Below are positions 1 through 6,088 of a stretch of DNA of 36,342 nucleotides, piece by piece (position 1 is the stretch's first letter; the number at the start of each line of letters is the position of its first letter). This DNA comes from a virus, in the IMG/VR virus record IMGVR_UViG_3300021961_000284, positions 1 through 36,342 of that record; one strand, given 5' to 3'. The translations under genes were made by a program, and so were the position numbers. Below the pieces are notes generated by a model, which did no database searches, had not been told where the DNA came from, and saw only the letters and a list, made by a program, of their open reading frames with translations.

Positions 1-448
1 TGCGCTGCAGCGACTTGGTATATTCGACAAACTGCAAATCGGAGAATTCGCGAACAAGCGGAATTCGATTTCCGTCGTGCAATGCGATCCAGTTAACATC
101 GGTTGAGCCATTAAGCCGCGCAACTGGTATAAGGCCTTGCTTGGCGGCTTGGCGCTGCAGCAAAGCCAACGCCTTGCGCAAACCGGCAATGTAGGATTTG
201 CGGTCATGCATAAATGTGCGCGCCTTGTTTATGCGCGATTGCATAACGCTAGAATAGACGGAAACCATACCGGCATGTTCGCCAAGGCAAATGGATTTGC
301 AGGCCTCACTAGCGTCGGGGCAAAGATTGCCAACACCTGCAATTCTGGCCGGGGCCATGTAATGAATGCCGTTCAAATAGCCGAATTGCCCGGCAAGCTT
401 TGCCTTGTGTGACGTGGTAGAAAGTAATTTTTGATGATCGATTTGCAT
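1..448 (-). CDS. GP88-like protein, N-terminal part (cut by window edge)
   Basis: An open frame starts with ATG at 448 and runs without a stop to base 1, about 149 residues. It was read by hand from the reverse strand. The N-terminal third has a cysteine-rich motif, LCPDASEACKSICLGEHAGM, followed by a basic helix-rich stretch and a segment with VARLNGSTDVNWIAL and FVEYTKS. This layout is that of the phage 'gene product 88' family (PF17338 type), whose biochemical function is unknown. A good leader, GAGGGACAAACA, lies directly before the ATG. The family continues after the YTK motif with about 35-40 residues and then a VAVVF...IDGD...LRFLDP...KKDTSGFVV end. That end is found in frame at the other edge of the window (36125-36342). 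The gene follows the 497-1171 gene on the same strand. Family assignment is from remembered motifs. Confidence 0.8.
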   Translation of the reverse strand, partial: MQIDHQKLLSTTSHKAKLAGQFGYLNGIHYMAPARIAGVGNLCPDASEACKSICLGEHAGMVSVYSSVMQSRINKARTFMHDRKSYIAGLRKALALLQRQAAKQGLIPVARLNGSTDVNWIALHDGNRIPLVREFSDLQFVEYTKSLQR

Positions 449-460
449 TGTTTGTCCCTC
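449..460 (-). promoter_or_regulatory. Repeated translation leader (copy 1)
   Basis: GAGGGACAAACA directly precedes the ATG of the GP88-like gene. The identical 12-mer precedes the gene starting at 35989, and a one-base variant (GAGGGACAGACA) precedes the micro-gene starting at 36097. A weaker CCAA-rich stretch upstream is also shared. GAGG gives a Shine-Dalgarno match 8 bases before the start. Confidence 0.65.
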
Positions 461-481
461 GCTTGGTTGTGTGTAGTGGGT

Positions 482-497
482 AGGGGCCGTAGCCCCT
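482..497 (-). other. Intercistronic hairpin with UACG-type tetraloop
   Basis: On the minus strand, AGGGGC-TACG-GCCCCT forms a perfect 6-bp stem closed by a TACG loop, a member of the very stable UNCG tetraloop class. It touches the stop codon (499-497) of the preceding gene and lies upstream of the GP88-like leader. No T-run follows on the minus strand, so it is more likely an mRNA-stabilising or processing hairpin, or a weak attenuator, than a full terminator. Confidence 0.5.
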
Positions 498-1171
498 CAC
501 TTTGCCTTCGGGCGGCTGATGATGGTCTGGGCAACGCCATCCCGGTAGTCATGCGCCTTGATGGTTGCCTTGATTTTGATCTGCGCGCCCTTGTCGCCGA
601 TCCGTTTGGAGCCCTTATAGACGACCACATTCGCGTCAGCATCCTCGCAGATGTGCACGAATGTTGTGCCGAACTGCGTCTCGAAATCAGTCATGAACTT
701 GATGGTCAGATCAAAGTCGCGGCGCTCGCCGACCGTGCCAATGTGCTTGGCGGTGGCGGCCTTTTCGGCCTTGGCGGCCTCGCGGGCGGCGATGCGCTCG
801 TGAGCCTGCTCGATCATCCGCAGCACGGCCTGCTCCTGCCCCTTGGTCAGGCGGCCCCATTCAATCAGGCTGTCACGCATTTTGGAGTAGAACGCGCCGT
901 ATGCAGCGCGCACGACCGGATGGGTGGCAAAGTGCGTTTCATTGAAACGGTCAGTGCCTTCGATTGGCGCGAACTCGCCGCGCTCATGCAGGAAATCGCT
1001 GCAGCGGGTCACGACCGCCTCGCCGCTCTCGGCAATCCAGCGGTTACGTGCGCCCTTGGCGGCATTGGCCGCGATGCGGGCTTTTGTCGCACGGATGTAA
1101 GCCCCTGCGTTTTTGATGTGGTCGGGGACATTGATGCTGGGGAGGCGGCGGGGTGCGTTGACGTTGGACAT
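497..1171 (-). CDS. Conserved phage hypothetical protein, helix-rich
   Basis: About 224 residues. I prefer the ATG at 1171 (MSNVNAPRR...) because GGAG lies six bases upstream; an in-frame ATG at 1183 has no good ribosome site. The protein is highly charged and alanine-rich in the middle (residues about 120-150, with repeated AERIAAREAAKAEKAA-like helix). It ends in a short basic beta-like tail with IKIKATIKAHDYRDG and SRPKAK. Similar hypothetical proteins ending in IKATIKAH...RPK are, to my memory, recurrent in phages of Alphaproteobacteria, but no function is known to me. It is the first gene after the promoter-like site at 1268-1296 and is followed by the GP88-like gene, so it probably belongs to an early leftward operon. 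No membrane segment or catalytic motif is visible. Confidence 0.75.
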   Translation of the reverse strand: MSNVNAPRRLPSINVPDHIKNAGAYIRATKARIAANAAKGARNRWIAESGEAVVTRCSDFLHERGEFAPIEGTDRFNETHFATHPVVRAAYGAFYSKMRDSLIEWGRLTKGQEQAVLRMIEQAHERIAAREAAKAEKAATAKHIGTVGERRDFDLTIKFMTDFETQFGTTFVHICEDADANVVVYKGSKRIGDKGAQIKIKATIKAHDYRDGVAQTIISRPKAK

Positions 1172-1267
1172 TTCTAGCTCCATAGCCTACTAGGGCTGCG
1201 CAGCACCATTGCTGCTATACCCACTACTTTATACATTCTTTTGTGAGTGTAAAGCCATTTTTTTAAC

Positions 1268-1296
1268 ATAACAAAATCAAGCACTTATATTGTCAA
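1268..1296 (-). promoter_or_regulatory. Sigma70-type promoter candidate
   Basis: On the minus strand there is a perfect -35 hexamer TTGACA (1296-1291), a 17-base spacer and a -10 hexamer TGTTAT (1273-1268, 4 of 6 matches). It sits in the AT-rich gap between the terminator at 1366-1394 and the start of the leftward gene at 1171, where a promoter for the 497-1171/GP88-like operon is expected. The rest of this gap (1184-1365) shows no gene. Confidence 0.6.
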
Positions 1297-1365
1297 GGTA
1301 AAGCTTAAAATTATAAAAACCGCACAAAAAAATAGCGCATAACATATTGAAATCATTATAAATCA

Positions 1366-1394
1366 AATAAAAAAAAGCCCCGCCGAAGCGGGGC
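1366..1394 (-). terminator. Rho-independent terminator after the prim-pol gene
   Basis: On the minus strand, GCCCCGC-TTCG-GCGGGGC gives a perfect 7-bp GC stem (1394-1377), followed at once by a run of seven T and more T-rich sequence (1376-1366). It lies 25 bases after the stop codon of the 1420-3672 gene. The TTCG loop and T-tract are textbook for intrinsic termination. Confidence 0.9.
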
Positions 1395-1419
1395 AAGTCG
1401 TTTCGGGGTATCCAGCCAG

Positions 1420-3672
1420 TTACCCAGCTGAATTTCGTCGGCGGTAGGCTTTAACGCCATCTTTTCGATATTTCGTTTTACGCTGATCCATGTCCAGCAA
1501 ATTGGCTTTAACTAGGCTATCGAGGCAGGCTTGCACGTCTGACTGCCGTGCTTTTCTGATTTTATTACAGATCACGCCAAACGTCATGTAATCGTCAAAA
1601 CCGATCAGGTTCAAAAGCTTAAACCGCAGGCTGTCGGCTGGCGCTGATTTTTCACGATCATTCGCTGTTACCAAAACTGCCTTGGCGTCTATATCTCGGC
1701 GGACCAAGGCCGCAGCCCAATCCACATGCTCGACAGTGCGCAAGCCAGACGGTGCTGCCAGAATGAAAGATACTTTCAGGACCAACTCGAAAGCGCCAAG
1801 CGCCAGCGATCCAAGCCCGTTCTGCGCGGCGTATGCTTCCGCCATGTCCTGAAATTCGTCGCTGACCTGTTCCAGCCGCTCGATAGCCTCCGGGCTGGAT
1901 GGGATTCTTATTGGCTCGCCGTAATATTCAAGCCGTTCGTCTTCCGTCATATCATATTCGCCGCCGGTATAAAGCGCGGCTAATGTCGCAGCCATGGTTT
2001 TCTGGATCGGGTTTTTGCTGAAGCCTTTTTTGAGCCGCGGTACCGGATCAGTTTCACGAAATACCAATGCGCGACCCACGAAGCCGTTTGCTGCCGACTG
2101 GAAATCCAGCAGCGTGTCGAACGTCTCCGGCGTTGTGAACCCGGCAATGCTTAGAAATGGCTTTTCGATGCCATCATCGATCTTTTCCAACTGGGATTTA
2201 ATCCGCTCTGCCCGCCGCTCAACCGGCCTGCCATCGTCCAGCATTTTTTGCACCGCAGCATATTCGGAATTGAGCGCTTTGCGAATTTCGTCCTTTAGGT
2301 CGCCTGAAATCAGGAAATAAGCATCGGCCTTGGAATAGACCGACATCAGGATCGCGATCACGCCTTCGAGATATGCTGCACCGCCGCGAGCGGATGCGTT
2401 TTTCAGCTTTTGCAGCAGCAGCCCGAACTCATCGAGAATATACATGCAGGACTGATGCCGGATGAGATTGCGCACGACTTCCTGTTCTGACTTGATAGCG
2501 CCGTGCGTTGCTTTGTGAATACCGGCCGCGACATGCAGATCACGGATAGCCTGCTGAATAGGCTCTTTGCCGGTGCGCGGATCAGCCACGAAAAACGAAA
2601 ACAGATTGCTAGTCGCCTGATAATCGTCCCGGTATTTCAGCCCTATGATATTGCCGACCGCCGTTAATGCTGCGCCAACTGCCAGATTTTCGCGTGGCCT
2701 GCGAGACTGGGAATTGATCCATTCGCAAACCTGACCGACAAAACCTGGAGGCCGCAGCAAATCAACTTCGATTTTTCCAGTTTCTGGAATTTCAAATTTA
2801 TCGCTAGGCTCGAACGTCACACTTTGTTGCCATCCGTTGTTTTCGGCATGGTGGACAAGCGTACCCAGCGTCACCGGATTTACCGATTTACCAAACGAAT
2901 GCCAGCGGCGTTCCAGATTGTCTTTCCCGGGATATTTTCCGCCACGGGCTGACCAATCATCCCAGACGGCAAATGCTGTGCCGCCGCTCGCCTGATGACA
3001 AGCCATTCCGCATCTAATCCACAGCTCATGCTCGCAGTCTGGATTGATAACCGCCAGCATCCCAGCCAGATCGGAATGCGAAACGTCCATATATGTTCCT
3101 GCGAATTCGCTGCGGTGCAACTCCGGCCTTTTCAGGATTTCCAGCAATTCCTGCGGCGCGTCGTCTATATCGTCAACGGAGCCATATTCGAGCGAATATT
3201 TTTTTCCTGATGAATGAACCGATCCCGGCCCTACAACGTAGCCGCTCGATTTGAAGTCAATGCCGGGATAGTCGGCATGATGCTGGAGCAGAGCCATACC
3301 AGAAGGCGCCCGAAAATACATATGCCGCGAGCCGCCACCGGAACCTGTGGCGACAACCAGCCCGCATTTTTCGATGGCTGGTATATCAGATCGCAGCCGC
3401 TCGAAAGACGCTACACCGCTATTTCGGGCGTCAACGTCAATCACAAGCAGATCACGGATCAGCACTCCATAACCAGTCTTGAATTGTTCAGCTTGTTCCA
3501 TGGCGTCAATCTGTTCAGCCGCCCAGATCGGCGTATGCTGCCAGTTAGACGCCACCGGATGCTTTCCAGCACCATTGCAGTGCTCATTGCCACATGCGCA
3601 GCCGCCACCCTTGCGTATCGGCCACAAACCGAAAACGCGATGGCCTCCCTCCCAGAATTCTTTGTACATCAT
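1420..3672 (-). CDS. Prim-pol / PriCT / ATPase-like phage replication protein
   Basis: 750 residues. Residues 1-180 are a bifunctional primase-polymerase (AEP/prim-pol) domain: the metal-binding DVD at 79-81, SGGGSRH with H117, and GIDFKSSG at 137-144 are visible, and an N-terminal CxCxxxxC cluster lies near residue 25. Residues about 195-282 resemble a PriCT-2 helical domain. Residues 305-600 resemble the P-loop part of DUF3987-type replication proteins. The Walker A-like motif reads DPRTGKEP (364-371), with glutamate where Ser/Thr is usual, and LDEFG (413-417) could be Walker B. The last 70 residues look like a basic winged helix. The role is probably initiation or priming of phage DNA synthesis. 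It overlaps the upstream HTH gene by an ATGA. Two adjacent ATGs (3672, 3669) are possible starts after GGAGG. Confidence 0.85.
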   Translation of the reverse strand: MMYKEFWEGGHRVFGLWPIRKGGGCACGNEHCNGAGKHPVASNWQHTPIWAAEQIDAMEQAEQFKTGYGVLIRDLLVIDVDARNSGVASFERLRSDIPAIEKCGLVVATGSGGGSRHMYFRAPSGMALLQHHADYPGIDFKSSGYVVGPGSVHSSGKKYSLEYGSVDDIDDAPQELLEILKRPELHRSEFAGTYMDVSHSDLAGMLAVINPDCEHELWIRCGMACHQASGGTAFAVWDDWSARGGKYPGKDNLERRWHSFGKSVNPVTLGTLVHHAENNGWQQSVTFEPSDKFEIPETGKIEVDLLRPPGFVGQVCEWINSQSRRPRENLAVGAALTAVGNIIGLKYRDDYQATSNLFSFFVADPRTGKEPIQQAIRDLHVAAGIHKATHGAIKSEQEVVRNLIRHQSCMYILDEFGLLLQKLKNASARGGAAYLEGVIAILMSVYSKADAYFLISGDLKDEIRKALNSEYAAVQKMLDDGRPVERRAERIKSQLEKIDDGIEKPFLSIAGFTTPETFDTLLDFQSAANGFVGRALVFRETDPVPRLKKGFSKNPIQKTMAATLAALYTGGEYDMTEDERLEYYGEPIRIPSSPEAIERLEQVSDEFQDMAEAYAAQNGLGSLALGAFELVLKVSFILAAPSGLRTVEHVDWAAALVRRDIDAKAVLVTANDREKSAPADSLRFKLLNLIGFDDYMTFGVICNKIRKARQSDVQACLDSLVKANLLDMDQRKTKYRKDGVKAYRRRNSAG

Positions 3673-3848
3673 GCCTCCGACAGATATGCCTCGATTTTGC
3701 GCAGTATAGCCAAGGTTGGATTGCAGTTTTTGCCTGTGGCAATGGCCCTGACCGTGTTGTAATGCACACCGATCGCCTTTGATACGGTCATGATGTTTCG
3801 ATCTTTCAACCTCTCCCGCAAGCTAGACAATATTTCGTCGCAAGTCAT
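3669..3848 (-). CDS. Small HTH (XRE/Cro-like) regulator
   Basis: 59 residues from the ATG at 3848, with GGAG ten bases upstream. A longer in-frame form from 3959 would read across the divergent control region and into the next gene's start, and is unlikely. Residues about 20-45 (MTVSKAIGVHYNTVRAIATG) fit a helix-turn-helix of the XRE/Cro type, with the recognition helix around HYNTVRAI; the C-terminal helix (PTLAILRKIEAYL) is typical of small Cro-like dimers. It lies between the inverted repeat at 3875-3918 and the prim-pol gene, with which it overlaps by ATGA. I infer that it controls its own operon and the divergent recombination operon. There is no separate oligomerisation or cleavage domain, so it is not a LexA/CI-type repressor. 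Confidence 0.8.
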   Translation of the reverse strand: MTCDEILSSLRERLKDRNIMTVSKAIGVHYNTVRAIATGKNCNPTLAILRKIEAYLSEA

Positions 3849-3874
3849 TTTTTTGTGTCTCCTGTGAAAAAAAA

Positions 3875-3918
3875 TGTTTACAAATCTGCAATACAATATT
3901 AGGTAGACAATGTAAACA
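3875..3918. promoter_or_regulatory. Divergent control region with inverted repeat (operator candidate)
   Basis: TGTTTACA (3875-3882) and its exact reverse complement TGTAAACA (3911-3918) flank a 28-base AT-rich spacer between the leftward HTH gene and the rightward ATPase gene. Each arm contains TTTACA reading outward to inward, so each could overlap a -35 element of the promoter on its strand; good -10 matches are not obvious. The position and symmetry fit binding by the HTH protein encoded next to it (inference). Confidence 0.5.
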
Positions 3919-3934
3919 AGAAAAGGAGAGCCCA

Positions 3935-4687
3935 ATGGGCATTTTAGACACTGTATCAAAACCGGCTGATCGTCCGGTACTAGTCACGATCACTGGCGAC
4001 TCAGGCATGGGTAAAACCAGCCTAGCCGCAACCTTCCCAAATCCGATTGTTATCCGCGCAGAAGATGGCTTGCAGGCGATCCCAGCCGATAAGCGCCCTG
4101 ATGCGTTCCCGCTTTTGGTGGGCGTCGATAGCCTTTGGGAGCAACTGAAAGCTTTGATTCATGAGGATCACAGCTATAAAACACTGGTCGTCGATAGCGT
4201 CACGGCGCTGGAACGGCTTTTCACTACGCATGTCGTGGAAACCGATCCAAAAAAACCGCGAGGCATCCAGCAGGCTTTAGGCGGCTACGGCGCCGGACGC
4301 GATGCAGTTGCGGCGATGCACGCACGGCTTCGCAAGGCGGCGGGTATCTTGGCCGATAAGCGTGGCATGCACACAGTCTTTATTGCCCATGCTGACACCA
4401 GCCGGATCGAGCCGCCTGACGATGACGCATATATGCGTTACACTTTGCGCCTGCACGAAAAATCCATGCCTGCCTACGTTGATGACGTAGACATTGTGGG
4501 TTTCTTGAAATTGCAGACGTTCACCACCGGCGACGGCGACCGCAAGAAAGCGATTTCAGATGGCACGCGCCAACTGATTACATACGCAACTGCGGCTAAC
4601 GTCTCCAAAAACAGATACGGCATCACTGAACCGATCACGGTCCAACATGGCATTAATCCATTCACTAACATCATAGCAGGAGTCTAA
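3935..4687 (+). CDS. Sak4-type RecA-like ATPase (AAA_24), ssDNA annealing
   Basis: 250 residues. Walker A is GDSGMGKT (21-28) and Walker B is TLVVDS (83-88), followed by SVTALERL, the RecA-core arrangement of the phage 'AAA_24/Sak4' group. Members are single-domain RecA-like annealases used in phage recombination, typically encoded beside an SSB. That is true here: the next gene is an SSB-like protein 3 bases on, and a YqaJ exonuclease follows. RecA's N- and C-terminal accessory domains are absent. The start at 3935 has AGGAG seven bases upstream. It heads the rightward operon and is probably controlled from the inverted-repeat region just upstream. The family is clear; its exact activity is inferred from relatives. 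Confidence 0.85.
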   Translation: MGILDTVSKPADRPVLVTITGDSGMGKTSLAATFPNPIVIRAEDGLQAIPADKRPDAFPLLVGVDSLWEQLKALIHEDHSYKTLVVDSVTALERLFTTHVVETDPKKPRGIQQALGGYGAGRDAVAAMHARLRKAAGILADKRGMHTVFIAHADTSRIEPPDDDAYMRYTLRLHEKSMPAYVDDVDIVGFLKLQTFTTGDGDRKKAISDGTRQLITYATAANVSKNRYGITEPITVQHGINPFTNIIAGV

Positions 4688-4690
4688 AAG

Positions 4691-5173
4691 ATGAGCATTT
4701 GGGATAATATTGGCGACGATCAGATCAGCGATAGCTTTGATATGGGCGGCGGCGAAATTGCACCGATCCCGTCAAACACAAATGTCGCTGCAATCATCGA
4801 CGAAGCGAAATGGGACAGTCGCGATGGCGTTGACTACATCAGCCTGCGTTGGTCCGTCTTGGCGCCAGCCGATTATAAAAATCGAAAGGTGTGGCAGAAG
4901 CTGCAAGTGCGCGACGAGAAGAAAGCGCAAAAGCACGCTCGTATGTTAGCGCATATAGATCACATCGCTGGTGCTAAACTGATGGAGCGTGACGTTGACC
5001 CAACCGATCAGGACTTGCAGGCGCTTTGTAATCGGCCTATGCAAATCAAGGTGATGGTCTGGGAAATCGACGATAAGAAAGGCAACTGGGTTTGCGCCGT
5101 TTCTAAAAACGGACCTAAGCCAATGCCTACTGCTGCACCATCCGCAGCACCGGCAGAAGATGTGCCGTTCTAG
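4691..5173 (+). CDS. SSB-like ssDNA-binding protein (DUF669 type)
   Basis: 160 residues. The middle is a beta-rich single domain (residues 25-130, with WDSRDGVDYISLRWSVL and QIKVMVWEID). A flexible Pro/Ala linker follows, and the protein ends in AEDVPF, which copies the acidic DDIPF-like tip of bacterial SSBs that recruits partner proteins. Phage DUF669-type proteins with this shape behave as SSBs and sit between Sak4 and an exonuclease, as here. Its ribosome site, AGGAG, lies in the end of the upstream gene. A strong GC hairpin (5182-5202) follows the stop codon, consistent with high expression. It likely coats single-stranded DNA during replication and annealing. Confidence 0.8.
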   Translation: MSIWDNIGDDQISDSFDMGGGEIAPIPSNTNVAAIIDEAKWDSRDGVDYISLRWSVLAPADYKNRKVWQKLQVRDEKKAQKHARMLAHIDHIAGAKLMERDVDPTDQDLQALCNRPMQIKVMVWEIDDKKGNWVCAVSKNGPKPMPTAAPSAAPAEDVPF

Positions 5174-5181
5174 TCAAAACC

Positions 5182-5202
5182 GGGGCGGTGTAATGCCGCC
5201 CC
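5182..5202 (+). other. GC-rich hairpin after the SSB gene
   Basis: GGGGCGG-TGTAATG-CCGCCCC is a perfect 7-bp stem 8 bases after the SSB stop codon. No T-run follows, and the exonuclease ribosome site comes next, so full termination is unlikely. The same GGGGCGG/CCGCCCC stem recurs after the capsid gene (25515-25548). A 3'-end stabilising or partial-terminator role is inferred. Confidence 0.55.
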
Positions 5203-5221
5203 ATCATTAAGCGAGGAAGCA

Positions 5222-6088
5222 ATGGAACAGAGATCACCAGAATGGTTTGCAGCCCGCAAGGGTCGGATCACCGCCAGCAATGTCGGATCAATCCTTGGAT
5301 ATAGCCCATTTCGCAGCGCAGATGATACGCTGCGGGCGATGGTGCGCGAATACCATAACGCCGAAAGCGAGTTCAAAGGCAACGTCGCAACTCAGTGGGG
5401 AACCAACCACGAAGATGGCGCGATCATCGAATATGAAATGATAACCAACCGCAAAGTTGAAAAGTGCGGATTTTATCCATACGAGCATTGGCTCGGTGCC
5501 TCACCAGATGGGCTAATCGGCAATAACGGATTGATCGAAGTCAAATGCCCGTTCAGTTTGCGCAACGAAGAAAAGCCGGTTACGTTCAAGACGATCTTTG
5601 ACCAGATGCACTACTTCTGCCAGATACAAATCCAGCTTTTCATTCTGGACCGACAATGGTGCGATTTCGTGCAGTGGTGTCCAGCCGATTTGAAGATTGA
5701 ACGTGTGCAGCGTGCGCCAGAATTTATAAAGACAATGCTGCGTGAATTGCGCGATTTTTTTCAGCAGTACCAAATTGCTATCCAGAACCCGGATGAACAT
5801 TTAGGCGATAAGCAGTTTTCAATATCAACACTAGATGCAAAGCGTCTGTTGGCTGAATACGATGACCAGTGCGCGATCTTGGAAGCTGCGACCAATCGCA
5901 AGCAGGAACTGCTAGGCAAGATTGTTGCCTTGGCGCAGAATAAAGATGCGCTGATCTGTGGTCGGTCGCTCAAGAAAACGCAACGGGCTGGGGCTGTATC
6001 ATATGCGAAGGTTGTGAAAGACCATCTGCCTGATTTTGATCTCGAACCATATCGCGGAAAGCCGTCAGAATACTGGGTGCTGAAATGA
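5222..6088 (+). CDS. YqaJ-family phage exonuclease (lambda Exo superfamily)
   Basis: 288 residues. The PD-(D/E)XK motifs of the YqaJ/lambda-exonuclease group are plain: RSPEWFAARKGRITASN (4-20), GTNHEDGAIIE with E64 (60-70), LGASPDGLIG with D96 (91-100), IEVKCP with E106 and K108 (105-110), and a QIQIQLFIL helix after them. The enzyme would resect 5' ends of double-stranded DNA to give 3' single strands for the Sak4-type annealase and SSB encoded just upstream. The C-terminal 60 residues form a charged helix plus a basic tail. The start has GAGGA six bases upstream. The stop overlaps the next gene by ATGA. Confidence 0.9.
   Translation: MEQRSPEWFAARKGRITASNVGSILGYSPFRSADDTLRAMVREYHNAESEFKGNVATQWGTNHEDGAIIEYEMITNRKVEKCGFYPYEHWLGASPDGLIGNNGLIEVKCPFSLRNEEKPVTFKTIFDQMHYFCQIQIQLFILDRQWCDFVQWCPADLKIERVQRAPEFIKTMLRELRDFFQQYQIAIQNPDEHLGDKQFSISTLDAKRLLAEYDDQCAILEAATNRKQELLGKIVALAQNKDALICGRSLKKTQRAGAVSYAKVVKDHLPDFDLEPYRGKPSEYWVLK

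Noticed and set aside
431-1177. Long plus-strand open frame (248 codons) across the 497-1171 gene
   Set aside because: It is the antisense of a gene with better amino-acid composition and a ribosome site; its product is a low-quality Ala/Leu/Gly/Asp mix with no domain.
3214-3762. Plus-strand open frame (182 codons) opposite the prim-pol gene
   Set aside because: No start signal, no recognisable domain, and the minus strand here encodes clear catalytic motifs.
3669-3959. 96-aa version of the HTH protein starting at 3959
   Set aside because: The extra N terminus would be translated from the divergent control region and the opposite gene's start; the 59-aa form has its own ribosome site.
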